Assembly (NCBI GenBank): GCA_003993805.1
Contig: RSEF01000001.1
Location: forward strand, 143,666,213-143,730,212
From: Himantopus leucocephalus
Taxonomy: Eukaryota; Chordata; Aves; Charadriiformes; Recurvirostridae
Direction of reading: 5' to 3'
DNA: 64,000 bases
This document shows positions 36,301 to 49,490 of the stretch, one piece after another. A program made the position numbers and the translations under genes. Each line of letters opens with the position of its first letter. The stretch's first letter is position 1. The notes under the pieces are model-generated. The model was given only the letters and a program-made list of their open reading frames with translations, ran no database searches and was not told the DNA's origin.

Positions 36301-39300
36301 TTTAGGATTCGGCCTAGGTCAGGCTTACAGTCTTTCTACAATGTATCTAAAAGCTTAGCCGCACACTTTCAAAAATATTAAATCTGAGGTTCTTATCTAA
36401 TCATATGAATCTGGGAGGTGAAGGGCCCTAGAAAACATACAAAGATGTTCACAGCAAGAGCTGATAACACCAGACAGATCCTGCTGTAAAGGGCAACACG
36501 GGTCCAGGATAGGTGATGTGGGTAAGTCTTACTTGAAAAGCATTGCCTGTCCTGGCAGGAAACTCCTCATGCAGTGATCTTTTCTAGGGAAACTCCATCT
36601 GCATATACAAAGTGAACAGATGAAACTGTTAAGTTTAGTGTCCCAACTCCTTAACCTTGCACAATGTTCTCAGAGAGAACAGCCAGATACCGTCTGCAAT
36701 CTACCCATGAGGGGTTGCTACCTGTTAACTTCAGATAAGTCATTAAGTTGCATCAGGTGATAGACAACCTACACTTTCTGAAGAGCCTAAGAGAACTGAA
36801 GACTTAGCTCCCCTCAAATTTTAGTAGGATCAGTGCACATTCCACCAGTGCAAACACCCTCTCTATAGAACCCCACTGCAGAAATTTTCTCTTTAATACA
36901 GGTGTAAATAGTTTGAGCTTGTTTCTGAAAATCTGAGATACTGAAAAAGGTCTTTAAACAGAAGTAAATCTATCAAAATTCACAGACATGTTTGCAAGCA
37001 GCATTTAGCCTTCTGCATTTTCACCAAAGAGGTATATTACTCCTTCTCCAACCTGACACCTAGAAAATTCCCCGTTGCACATAACACATTATTAAGGCTA
37101 AATGATACCCTTTCTAGGCAACTTCAACATACTTGCCCGAGTCTATTACATAAATGAATGGAACAAAACTGATATAACCATCAGCATATCAGTGAATCCA
37201 AACCACCAGGAGACTTGAACAACTTTGGAAAGTGACTGGATTGGCTGTAGGTAACAGAGAATAAGGCAAAGAATGAACTCATGAAGACTGAGGTTTCTGA
37301 GCCAGGAGCCAAAGTACTTTCTCCTCCATCTTGCAATTTTATCAATAACCATAAAACATAATTTTAAATTGGGATTTCAGCATTCCAGAGCTCAGTTGTA
37401 AATTAGTTTTAATTAGTNATTAGTTTTAATTATTTTGTTTCCAAGCTTTAAAGCTTTTCCTTCCATGAGTTGTTAGTGTCTTGCACTAAAATATACTCTG
37501 AACAATGTCTTAAGAAATTGTTGATTCATTGCAAAAAAAAAAACCTATTCCTCTTCAAGATACAGCTTCCAATAAATTAAGACTTCTATAAATTTTGTGC
37601 AGCCCATTTTCAAAGAAAGGGTAAAAACTGATGACCTATACTAATCTAAAGGACTATATTGAATGTTTCTTATTAATATGAAGGGATTTGATCGGGCTCA
37701 TAAATATACACTAATCTGTAGCAATGCCTACTGTAAGATGAGTAGATTAGAACTATGCCTAAAGAAATATCCAGAAGAAGTTGGTACACTGCATTAGCTG
37801 TAGTTTGTAATTTATTATTATGCCCTTTTAAATTGCTTCTTTATCAAGTATGAACTCTTTTCCATATCATTTGACAATCTGGATGGGAAATAATATGCCT
37901 GACTAGTCTTGCTTTATATTTATCACAGAAAAATCTAGTATCTATAATATTCTCAGCTTAAGGAGCTGTTGTAGTTTTTAAAGCTTTACATACACTTAGT
38001 CACATTTAGATATGGACCATCCAAATCTTTAATTAAAATTGTGCCTGAAGTAAGGTGTATGGATTTACTTAGGTGCAGGCTGCACATCGCTAAGGAATAA
38101 GCAAGATGATGATGAAATGGCCCAATAGGTTCTCTCCCACTTGGGAACAGGAGAAAACCAGAAAATGTTTCTTTCTTTTCCTTTTCTGCTGACTTCTTTA
38201 GTTTACTATTCAGATAGGATTAACTAATGCAGTAGGTTTTGTTCTAGTTACGGCACACAGAAAAGCTCTGATTTTATGTAAAATTCGCTTTCTTAGTAAT
38301 AGAAAATTTAAGTTAAAAGCAGCCTATGTGTGAAGAATTAGTGACAGCCACTATGCAGCCAGTAGCTACGACTTTGAAGCTCTCTGGTGGGAATTTCTTC
38401 TAAATATGCCAGAATTTAAACAATTCCTTATCCATTCAAAGTCTTGTTTTAAGTTTCATTCCTTATTAAAAGCCAGATGGTGCACAATCTTAATGCAGAT
38501 ATACAAATAGGAGCAAAAAGGTTGGTGCAAATCTGAGAAAAGAATCTGATATGTGGCACATGAAGCAGTGGGAGAACTCAGCACTGATTTGAATTGCTTT
38601 GATAATCCTCAAACCTTTCTGCACATGCAACACCAAAACAAACACTTCAGCTTATACCTCTCCCAGTCTGTGACAACTCATCCTCCTCCACCAACATCAT
38701 TCTCAGATGGTATTAGTATCAAGAAAGACAAGCAGAATTGAATCTACCATTGGAGGCTCCATGGTGTCTCCTGCAACTTGGCCTCCTTTGAGGAATATAA
38801 AGTAAGACAAAGGGAGTCCTGAGAACGGGCCATGGCTTTGCTTGCCCATCCCTGCAGATAAAACAGAGCCTGTATGTCCCTGGGGTCAAGAAGGAACATG
38901 ACTCCCAGAGTTACTTGTTGGTCCCTTCCACACAAAGCAGCTCCTCACCCTCTTTATTGCTCCTATCACACAATATACCTCTGACCATCCACAGGAAATT
39001 ACCTCATTGGCACCAACCCTCCAGATACTTTGACTTATTAGGCCATCAGCTACTCCATCTTAACAGCATCTTTCCCAACATAGAAAATTGTCTTTTGATC
39101 ATCACCAAGGATGACGGGCTATGAAGGTGCTGTTAATGAATTCTTCCTGAGCAGAGACATCTATTATTTATTGCCAAAACTGATGTGGAATCTACAGCAG
39201 GAACCGACCTCAGCAGTCAGTTTGTATTCATCTCTGATTCCTGGAAATGCGAAGAAAATTCCTTTTTCTCTTGCTCTTATTTGTTGGGGTTTTTTTTACA

Positions 39301-39593
39301 GTGGGTACTTTTTTCCCTATTTGTTTGCTTGGGTTTTGGCTGGTTTTATTGTGTCCTTAATTTTAAAACTGTTATTGGTTTCATTGCAGCATGAACACTA
39401 ATAGATTTGTTTTTGCAGTACACTGATTTTTGCACACAAACTCAGCACAGCAGTTGCATAATGGCATGTTACGCATACACAACAGAAGTACGTTGCTTTT
39501 GTTATATCTTGCTACCTGGCAGGAATTCTTATTGATGTTTTCCTATAGACTGTGGACAGTATCAATATGGAGGGAATAAGAGCTAAGGTATAT
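30365..39593. other. Long candidate intron, nothing firm recognised
   Basis: No exon, RNA gene or clear repeat is supported. About 35150-35540 is GC-richer with a minus frame of 133 codons (35135-35536) and no recognisable family. A purine tract 'caaggggcggaa' precedes TGTAGCGATCC at about 35209, which resembles the junction of a retroviral polypurine tract with an LTR, but no 3' end was found. One ambiguous base is at 37418, inside short AATTAGTT repeats. Confidence 0.4.
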
Positions 39594-40652
39594 TGGATTT
39601 ATGTGGCAAGGTTTTGGTAGTGGGGGTGTTGAAGGGGTGAATTCTATGAGAAGACACCAGAAGCTGCCCCCATGTCGAACAGAGCCAGTTTCAGCTGGCT
39701 CCAAGACAGGCCTGCTGTTGGCCAAAGCTGAGCCTATCAGTGACATTGGTGGTCCCTCTGTGATAACATATTTAAGAAAGGGTAAAAAAGCTGCGCAACA
39801 GCGGCTCTGACAGAGGAGTAAGAATATGTGAGAAGAACAGCCCTGCAGACCCCAAGGTCAGTGATGAAGGAGTGGGATGAGGTGCTCCAGGTGCCGCAGC
39901 AGATTCCCCTGCAGCCCCTGGAGAAGACCATTGTGAAGCAGGTTGTCCCCCTGCAGCCCCTGGAGGACCATGGTGGAGCAGATGTCCACCTTGCAGCCTG
40001 TGGAGCTGGTGGATGTGTCCTGAAGGAAGCTGTGACCCATGGAGAGCCTGTGCTGGAGCAGACTCCTGGCAGCAACTGTGGCCCATGGAGAGAAGCCCAC
40101 GCAGGAGCAGGTCTTCTGGCAGGACCTGCGACTCTGCGGGCAAACCACGCTGGAGCAGTCTGTTCCTGAATGACTGCACCCCGTGGAAAGGACCCGTGCT
40201 GGAGCAGTTCATGAAGGACTGTATCCAATGAATGGGACCCCATGCTGGAGCAGCGGAAGAGCATAAGGAAGAAGCAGTGACAGAGACAAAGTGGTATGAA
40301 CTGACCACAACCCCTATTCCCCATCTCCCTGAGCCGCTCAGGGGGTAGGAGGTAGAGAAGTTGGGAGTAAAGTTGAGCCTGGGAAGAAGGAGGGGTGGGG
40401 AGAAGGTGTTTTTAGATTTGTTCTTATTTCTCATTATTCTACTCTGATATTAATTGGCAATAAATTAAATTAATTTCCCAAAGTCAAGTCTATTTTGCCC
40501 ATGATGGTAATTGTTGAGTGATCTCCCTGTCTTTATCTAGACCCATGAGCTTTTTGTTGTATTGTCTGCCCCCGTCCTATTGAGGAGGGGGAGTAACAGT
40601 GCAATTTGGTGGGCACTTGGCAGCAAGTCCAGGTCACATAAGGTTAACCACA
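39594..40652 (+). mobile_element. Solo LTR of an avian endogenous retrovirus, sense
   Basis: The block closely follows a roughly 1-kb LTR that is very common in neoavian genomes. It starts near TGGATTTATGTGGCAAGG, then 'cagctggctccaagacagg', a TATA-like 'tatttaag' at 39769, and many GGAGCAG-containing imperfect units (39890-40260). After these come a polyadenylation signal AATAAA at 40459-40464, 'tgacggtaattg'-like text, and an end near AACCACA. No gag, pol or env sequence is adjacent, so it is a solo LTR. The large minus-strand open frames (39737-40324, 39772-40434) and plus frames here are by-products of its GC-rich repeats, not genes. I found no matching target-site duplication at the chosen edges, so they may be off by a few bases. 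Confidence 0.88.
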
Positions 40653-43600
40653 AGAATAAAAAATGCCATTTTTTGGAGTGTTCCTATGTCCTGGGTTGTT
40701 CAGGTAGATGCCTGACACAGACATAGGATTGAATGCCAGATATACAGGATAGCAGCCAGAGCTGGTCAATGGCTCTGAAGGTGAACTTCTCCTCAACCAG
40801 TTGCTCTGTTCTTCAGGTCAGATGAAGAGAACCATAGGTATGATATGTATATCCTAGCATTAAGCATAATGAAGGAAAGGGTAATTTTTATGTTCAGCTC
40901 TACCTGCAGCAGTTCAAGAAAATTTCAACCAGTTGTCAAAAAAAATAAAGGAAATGCAGCATGAAGCTTTTCTTTTTTGAAAAACAAATATACTGGGCAT
41001 GAAATCTCCAATAATCTCCCACTCCCATTCACATGCACTCCAAGTTAAGAGGTGGTTTTTTTTCTCTGGATGACATTTTAAGGACAGGCTGCCAAGCCCA
41101 TCTGTCCCCTCATTTGCAGTTAATTCTTGTTTGCATGAGCTTTCCACATGCTGTTCAATTTTCTGGTAGAGAACAGTTCGTTTTCTTTCTGCAATGGGTT
41201 TCCTTTCTGAGAATATGCTGCCCTCCCACCACCTGAGGAGCTGCAGCCTCCATGGAAAATTATGGGTGATTAGTATCTCTGAAAAATAACCAAAATGAAT
41301 ACTCAATACACTCAAACACTCAACTTGAAAAGCCATGCGTAGCATGCCCATTCAACTGGGCATCTTGAAACAGAAGCATCCAAAGTCAGACGGCGGTTTT
41401 GGCCTATGATCTCCCATGACATTATTACTGCAGTTTTGTCAACTGCCTAATGAATTCCACCACCACATCTGCAAACAACATCTCCGCTACATGCGGTCTG
41501 AAAACAACGCCTCAGTCTCTAAATTGTTATGTAACAGGTTCGGCCACTCAAATAGTTCTGATGACACTACCAACCACATGAGGTGGAGACCTCAGCCCTT
41601 CAAATACTGTTTTGAGTCATGCTGCTGCATAATTGCAGCTTTAACAATTTTGTTTTTAAAATCTTCTACTGTAGCAAAATTAAGATTTATTTAACTGCAC
41701 AAAAATTTTAAAAAAAAATGCAGACTAATTTTGCCTTTCCACTACCAGAAGAGCTGGGCTTTTTAAGGAAACCAAAGGAGCAAAAAATCAGACATTATCA
41801 TATTAGAAAGCCACTCTAACTCTCATGGAGGAAAATGAATCACTCTCTCTTCGAAATAACAACAGCTGAAAAACGTCCTTTAGGATAACAACTAGAATTA
41901 ATCTTTGTCATCAGATTTTGTGACACTCCTCATTGTGTTCAGTGCAATGGAATATGCTGCTGGCTTCTCAGAACATATCATCTAATCATTATAGATTACT
42001 AGATTCTCACAATGGATTTCCTTTGATCAGATCTATTAATAATCTATCCTGTATGTGGGACAACTCAATGACAGAATTTCAAGAAATAATTCAGATTTAT
42101 TATTTTCTGTCTCCCTCCTTTTCTTCTTTTATGATTTTTCTTTTCATTCTTTTTCCCCATTTATATATTGGTATTATACAATAAAAGACGAAGTAGAGTT
42201 TTATTATATGAAGATTATGTATGCCAAGTTTCAATCCAGAAGGAATTCCTAAAGGCAAACTACCTGCATATTCAAACTTTTAATTTCCAGCATGCTTATA
42301 GCAGGGTTTTTGGTGGGAGAGAAGGGTGTCTGTATAATAAAAATAGTTATTGAAATAAAAGGGAATTAGGTTTGGAAAGTAATAAATTGCCCTACATAGA
42401 TCTCATCATAGTAGAATGTGCAGATACTTCATGTTCATGAACTAACATTGACTAATGCACTCTTAGAGTGTAGTTTTCTCCTTTATCAGATACATTTCTA
42501 CTTTACTAATTACCCAAGAATGCCAAGTACTCTACTTTACCCACTTAATGGCATTCTTTGTATAGCACACTGTCTTTACAGCCTATGCATTTGTGTCTGG
42601 TTTATACAGTACCCAATGCACTTTGTCCATCTTCAACGTGATAGTTTCTTGGCAAAACCTTCCACACTTCTCTTTCTCTGTCTCTTTCTCATCCAGCATT
42701 TCACAGTTAGCGATGCTGTTTTGTTGTTGGTATACACAAAAGGAGAAACTGCACTGGCTATTGCTTAAGGTTTACTTGATACGCTGAAAATTAGGTTATC
42801 TGTCAGACTAAGCTGAGATGTTTGCCATTTGGGAAACAGTTACTTTCAAGTTTGCAGCCTTCAACCTTTTACACTAAGCACCATAAATAAATTTCACTTT
42901 CTTAACTGGAAACTATTTTCCTCTGTCTTCTTAAAAGATGCAAATGACAGTTACTTTCCCATATCCTAACCACTGAACACACAGAGAGGACTAAGGGGCT
43001 TAAATTACATCAAATAAGGTTTAGGTTAGACCTCTAGAAGAAAGCTTTTCTGATTCTACAAATAGAGAAACACTGGAAGACACCACCAAAAGAAAATTAA
43101 ATTATTGCCATTACGTGGTAACAAGGACCTTTAACGGAAGATTTTCAGGCAAAGGTTATATTTCTTCTCTAGACTAAGTGATAGAATTGCAAAAAAAAAT
43201 GGACATCTCTTGGGGCACATTAGCCCTTCTTTAGATACAATAACAGCACAGCAAAATCAAACTAAGTGCAGGCTGAGATTAAACTTATTGACTAGATAAA
43301 CTGCGGGAGTAGATGCCATCAACAAAAGAGTGAAGGTGTAACAAAGATAGCATATGAGGAAAATTATACATGATCATGAAAACAATATCTCAATTGAGCT
43401 TTCAATTTTATTAATCCATATTACAAATATTAGTCTTAATTTTTTAAGGTTATTTTCTGTAAATCTTCATCAAGGATCAGGACAGAGCAGTCNATATTTA
43501 TACCTACTCATTTCTATTCTTTATCAGTTGCCCACATGAATGTATTCTGCTGCAGAGAGGTTGTCCATTTTCACTCACACTTTTCAAGAATGTGGTGAGG

Positions 43601-44462
43601 GAGATATACCACAAAAACCGCTCTTGTGCATGACTCCTACAAGTGCCCTTACAGCAGAAATTTCACTGCAATGGAAATGTGTTTGTCACTCTTACAAGGT
43701 CTGGTTTCATTTAGTGTTCATTGATCTACAGGAACTTCACTCCTGGTGATGTGTTTGGCCAGGTTGAGAGGCTGCAAAGTAGGAGATGGAATCCAGGAAA
43801 ATGTTTTTTAAATCTCATTTTCTTCTACATAAATTGCTGATAGCTTCTAACAGAGATTTCAGCATCAGACAGTGTGTAACACGTTCTCATATGTTTTGCA
43901 AGACTTTTTTTCTTTCACCCTAGTGACAGGAAGTTGGCGTATTCAAAAATATGATCTATTTGCCTAGAGAAATGGCTTTGATGTAAGTCCTCTTTGAGTT
44001 TCTGAGGCAGGTGATAAGATCATTTTTTCATGGGTAGGTGTGATAAACATCCAGACTGTCAGATACTATCAAGGTCTTTGGGGTGTTTTAGAGGGTTTCA
44101 GATTTTGTGGAGAAAGGTGTTTGGGTCAAGAGGTTTTCTGCTTATAGTAGATTCTAAGTTGCAATTTTTATGATGCTCATGTAACAGAAAAAGTTGATGT
44201 TGTGGACTGGTACTCCTGAGACAGTTTCCTACCAGTTGTTATTAATGAGATACTGTGAAAACAATGAAAGTTCCCTATCCAGGTAAGCAAGGTGGTGAAG
44301 GCAATTTGTGTTAGGTACAGTAGCGGTTTAGTGATTCAAGTATCTAGAAAGTCTTCCTAGCATTATTCCCAAAACCTCCCAATTAGCTCAAGAACTATCC
44401 TGATGTTTCAAACTATGCTTAGAACCAAAAGAAAATGGTGGCTGATTAAACTGGACAGACAA
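40653..44462. other. Candidate intron, nothing firm recognised
   Basis: Open frames at 40914-41351 (-), 41416-41694 (+) and 42418-42768 (+) lack splice context and motifs. The segment 43924-43982 has a very good acceptor (tttttttctttcaccctag) and a gtaagt donor but has stops in all three frames. The segment 44236-44282 has fair splice sites but the wrong phase for the gene. One ambiguous base is at 43493. Confidence 0.4.
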
Positions 44463-44518
44463 GAGCCTGGACCAAATGATCTGCCGAGGCCCCCTCCCTG
44501 AATCATGCTTCATAGTTC
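44463..44518 (+). mobile_element. CR1 3' tail fragment, sense
   Basis: 'gagcctggaccaaatgatct' followed by 'gccgaggccccctccctgaa' and 'tcatgcttcatag' is a diverged form of the CR1 ending 'ggactagatgatctccagag gtcccttccaacc ... attctatgat'. Only the last 55 bases or so are recognisable. Orientation is opposite to the other CR1 copies at 23406 and 54586. Confidence 0.55.
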
Positions 44519-47500
44519 AGTGTTCAATACATATAGTGAGAATGCAAAGGGAAATTCTCCACAGTGTTGAGAAATAACTTCGGATTCACGAGGGGGATAA
44601 GATAATCTAGCAATTCACGTGGCAAGCATACAAAAAGAGAGATGGTACTCTTCACTACTGAGGGGAGTACAGGATGGCTTCTTTCTGAACCTGGGAAAGT
44701 GTTTAACCAAATACATCTTTCAAAGCGCAATAAGACCAGTAAAATGAGGATACAGGGAGAGATAAGATGTTCAAAAATGGAACTTGATTGCATTGCCATT
44801 TACATTTTTTGTTGGAAGAGGTATGAATTAAGCACAATTAATAAATTCAGCTTGATACTCTTTCTAAATAAGAAGGGGGTTATTTATATTTGACCTAATT
44901 AGAAGAGGAGGTGAGCATCTTCAGACTTCAGTTAAAGTATTCACTATTGTCTATATACATAAGCAGCAGCTGCACCAATAGTCTAGCAAATTTACAGAAA
45001 ATAAAACATCTTTAATCAAATTATGCTTCCTTATAGCACCACCTCAATAGAAGATGGATGAGAGTGTAAAAATGAGACTGAAAATCACAGACCTTGAGGA
45101 ACAAGAAATCTAAAGCTTATATGATTAGAACTTTTAACAGGATTTTAAAATACTAAATACCATTAATTGTGTGCTCCAAACCAACACTGGTCTTACACCA
45201 AAGCCATTCCTCTAGGCACTTCTTTCTTTTTCCGTGTTAGTTAATATGTTACCATTGCACAGTATTTCACCTTGGACTCCAGGTAAGAACAAAGTTTGTC
45301 TATCTCTAAAATAGTTTTACTTAGTCATCTTTACCCCTTCATTTTCTGGATTTTGAATTTAGAGATTATACTGACTATCTCCAAATGAAAACTATTCATC
45401 CTTCATTGGACAAAGGTGACACTTTGTGCTGATGAGGATCAGTGCTTCCTTGACAGATGCATTTTAGAAATCAAAGCTTTTTTAAAAAAAAAAAAAAAAA
45501 ATCATTGAATTTCATCGCTATTTAATGACAAAGATACACAGTAAAGAACTTGTCTGGTTTTAGCATAAAAGCTCTTGGTTCATACTACAAGATCTGGCTG
45601 CTTGGAAGGAAGGACAAAAGCAACAGTGCTATTCTGCACAGAGAGATCAAGTAGTATGGAGGAGGAGGAACAATACACTGTACAGCAGTCAGATTGGAAA
45701 TCAATCAGGTTTTAGCTATGAAGCTTACAGCTGTTGTCACATGGTTTGTCTATGTTCTGTAAGTATTTTGTACAGCATGAGGTTCAGTGTACATATGTCT
45801 ATGGCACAAATGGCATCCATGGAAATGTCTCCTCATTTTGAAAGCACATAATCTTCAGTTAAATGAAGGTGAAAAACCTCAAGTGGATTTCAGTTGTACT
45901 GTTTGAGGTGGACTGGTATCTCATGCAGTGCAACTGGGCCAAACCTACTGTTTATATATATCTTCAGCCCATAACATGGGCATAAATCCAGTATCAGACA
46001 CAAAACAAACTATTGGCAAACTAGTAGCCTTTTACAGGAAAGGTGTAGATCCACAGACTGGTGTGATCAGGATTAGATGTCTGTATCTGAGGGAGTAACC
46101 TGATCTCCTTTGGTCCTATGGAGAAAGTAATTTCTGGACCACAATTCACTTCAGCCCAAGATGGATATCTAACATACATCAACATGAACCCTGCCCTCAA
46201 ACTACCTGTTCATTTGCACTGACTACAAAGAGAGATCAGAGTAATCTAGCTTGGGGCAGAGTTTAATGTTACAGATGTCTAAGGTAAAATGAATCCCACA
46301 CCACGTGACTTCTGGAAGATGATCTGAAACGTGAACTTGTCTTTGTTTATTTATAAAGATACCAAGTCAAAGAAGAAATTCAACCACAAAACTCATGCTC
46401 AGGAGAATTTTATCCACCTTAATGAACTCAGATTATATTCCATTTATGGTAGTACTTAGGATGCTAAATAATCACAATTTAGTAGAAAATGTGTGCATGG
46501 GTCACCTGGCACCTTCTGTGGTAATATGATATAACTGTAATTGTATACGAGGCTGACATCAGTACAGAAGACCTGTTCAAACATTATTTGAAAAGATGCC
46601 ATTCAACANNNNNNNNNNNNNNNNNNNNNNNNNNNNNNNNNNNNNNNNNNNNNNNNNNNNNNNNNNNNNNNNNNNNNNNNNNNNNNNNNNNNNNNNNNNN
46701 NNNNNNNNCCCTCACTGTGGAAGAGAAATATCTGCACCTATATTCAGGACTGATTCAGAGGTCCTGCTCAATTGCCTGCTTCGCAAGAATAATAGTGCAA
46801 AAAAAACCTCACCAGAGTTTCTCATGTACCTGGAAAATACACTGAATTCCCAAAAGCTGGGCACAGTGTGGATAAAACTGCGTTCAGATGATTACAACAT
46901 ATGGAGGAAGGATAACTTAAATGATTTAGGCTAGTTTAGTCAAAGCTTAGTCCAAAAGATCAGTTCATAAACCACAGGAATAGACTGTACCCCCTGCTGT
47001 GACAGCCAAGAAATGTAAACAGGCCTGGGCAGCCACCTCCTGTACTTAACTCTAAAATAGCTCTACAGCAGCATTCCAGCTGTGGCAACACAAGGCACAA
47101 CCAAGCTCAGCTATAAGCTATCTGGCATGTATCCTGTTTTAGGCTATAGTTAGTCAGCTATCAGTGCCTGAGCCGCTGTGTTCAAAACTAGCACGAGCGT
47201 GTTTATACTGGACTTCCACTCACAGCTCTGCCGGCAGTACATCTGTAGGATTAAAGCTTTGTCACACCAAAGGAGTGGGGGTATCCTCTGACATTTAAAC
47301 ACTGAGCAACACCATGAAGAATATATAGTAAGTAATAATCCTACATCAGCTGGGGAGATGCTCTCAGTTACGTATTATGATGTGACATCAATTTTTATGG
47401 TCCAATGATTTTTAAGCCTGATTCAACAAAAAATAATTCTGTGATACTCTTTTCCACAACTGAATTACCATTACATGGGTATTCTGTGAAATATGGAAAC

Positions 47501-49490
47501 ATACAATTTTTTTAATACTTATAAAACTACTGAAATAGCATAGTTTCCAGTCCAAATATATTATTCTGTAATACAGCCCTGGACTTGCACAGCAGAACGT
47601 CAAAGTATTTTCATTGCTAATCTGACAGGTAATATATTTTAACTAAATGATCTACCTATACATATTACAAATTATTAATTGTCAATTAGAAATACTGGTA
47701 ATACAGATAATTATATGTTTCAAGTAACAGACCTGTACTTTGACATGCATTTGCAGACTAATTAGCACTTCTGGCAAGCTGCTAGAAATAGAGCATTCAA
47801 AGTAGCAGTAACAAAGTAGTCTTGATCTGGTTCTTTCTCTTACAGTTCTTTTAGCCCATGACTCTTTTTATTCTCCACACATTTATGTTTCACCTTAATT
47901 GGAAGCATTTAGCCTCTCAGAAATATATATATTGTTCCTTATGAAGATTACAGCAAATAGTTTCTTTTGCATCTGAAGAATAAAGCAAAACAATCCAAAA
48001 TTTTCTCATCTCCACGAATTTGTTTTTTCAACATAGCAATTCATCCTGTTCCAAGGGCTTGGACTGTAAAGAGCAGAACTATTTGGTGGCTTTGTTGAAA
48101 ATGAAATGTTTCGTAGACACATGGAAAGGGTTTTGAAGCCAGTGCTGACCAAGAGAGCAACTAGTGGCACGTGAGAAACCTTTCTCCATTAAATGGTCCT
48201 GGATGCAAACCAAAATACAAACTCATAATTCTGTTTCCAAACAGCACTTGGAAGGTTTTTGGTCATGCACTAATAACAACATGCATTGGAAAGAAAACAA
48301 AAGGCGAAACCTTGAAAGTCACTAAGAATGAATTCTTGCCCTCTGGACAGCTCTATGGCAAAGATCAGCTTTTTTCCTGAGAGGCCAATGACAAAGGACA
48401 GAATTTTTACCCGTGATTGAGCACATACAAGAATGATTTTTTTGCCTGTTTTCATAAATTCTAGAGAAAGGCTTTTAGAGGTGTCCATGGGGACATCAGT
48501 AGAAGGAATGCTGTTCTCTGAAATCCTAAATGGAAGTTTTTTATGACTTCTGCTGGTGAAGAAAATCCTAACAACTCAATGGTCTCTTAAGACCTACAAC
48601 AGAGAGAACAGAGGAACTGTGGGTCTACAATGCAAGGGAATTTATGGGTGTTTGTGGTGTCTAATTTTTTCTACCATGTAAGGGGGTGGGAATGACTAGA
48701 ATTTTAAAAAATGAGAAAACCATTACTAAGAAAACACTTCTTACCTATTGCAGCCTTCATCCCAATAGTGCAGTCTTCACCAACGGCTTCTGTTCTTGAG
48801 GTTTATGAATGAAGTTATCTATCGAAATCTTAATATAATAATTTATGGTTTCCATATTTAATTTGACATGACCTATCTACTTGAGGGACTATTAAATCAC
48901 TGTTGGAATGAAACATAAACCTTTCCAAAACTAAAAAGCTTACTAGCAGATCTTCCTTCAACAATGAGACAAATTGTAACTGTTTAATATTCTATGCTCT
49001 TTATTGAGACGATACAGAGTTTTATAGCGAGATATAAGATACATAAAGACTCATAAATGCACCCAAGTCTCTTATAAGAGAGGGGTAGTTTTCCCTCAGA
49101 GAACTTTTCTAGCTGGGATGTATAGAACTTAAACAAGGCTAGCTGTTATCATGCTCCTTTCTACAATGGACGCCCTTCTTCTGCACTGAAACGCCTTTCA
49201 GTAGGATAGTGCAAATTATGCAATTTGAATTAAATAAGATGTTTGTCACAAAGGCATGCCTAGCATAGAGTAAGGGCAGCCCCAGCATGGGTTAGCCCAG
49301 AGAAACAATCTGATTTCTTATCCTTCACCCTTAGCTTACTATGTCCTGAGGCAATATTCCACAAAAGCAAGCCAACAATTTTGTCAATCAGAAATTGCAA
49401 AGGAAATCATAGCACTGTGCAAGTTAAACTTTCTGTAAAAGTATCACTGTTTGCTAAGTGTTTGTGTGGTTTTTGCAATGCCTTTTAGAG
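44519..49490. other. Candidate intron with an assembly gap
   Basis: AT-rich and unremarkable apart from an A run at about 45482-45500 and the 100-N gap. It ends with 'ccttttagag', which supplies the acceptor of the next candidate exon. Exons hidden in the gap cannot be excluded. Confidence 0.45.
46609..46708. other. Assembly gap of exactly 100 N
   Basis: A run of exactly 100 N, the size often used as a placeholder when the true gap length is unknown. Distances across it, including the long intron length, are therefore approximate. Open frames reported across the N run have no meaning. Confidence 0.99.

Noticed and set aside
36440..36535. Segment ending in gtaagt at about 36519
   Set aside because: The only open frame lacks an acceptor with a pyrimidine tract.
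39737..40434. Minus-strand open frames of 195 and 220 codons
   Set aside because: They lie wholly inside the solo LTR and arise from its GC-rich imperfect repeats. No protein family is recognisable.
40914..41351. 145-codon minus-strand open frame
   Set aside because: No splice context, no start-site or poly(A) evidence, no recognisable family; consistent with chance.
44236..44282. 47-nt exon-like segment with donor CCAG|gtaagc
   Set aside because: Open frame runs phase 0 to 2, which cannot be placed between the exons at 30261 (ends phase 2) and 49491 (needs phase 2).
46588..46934. Open frames running through the N gap
   Set aside because: The N run has no sequence, so continuity of the frames is meaningless.
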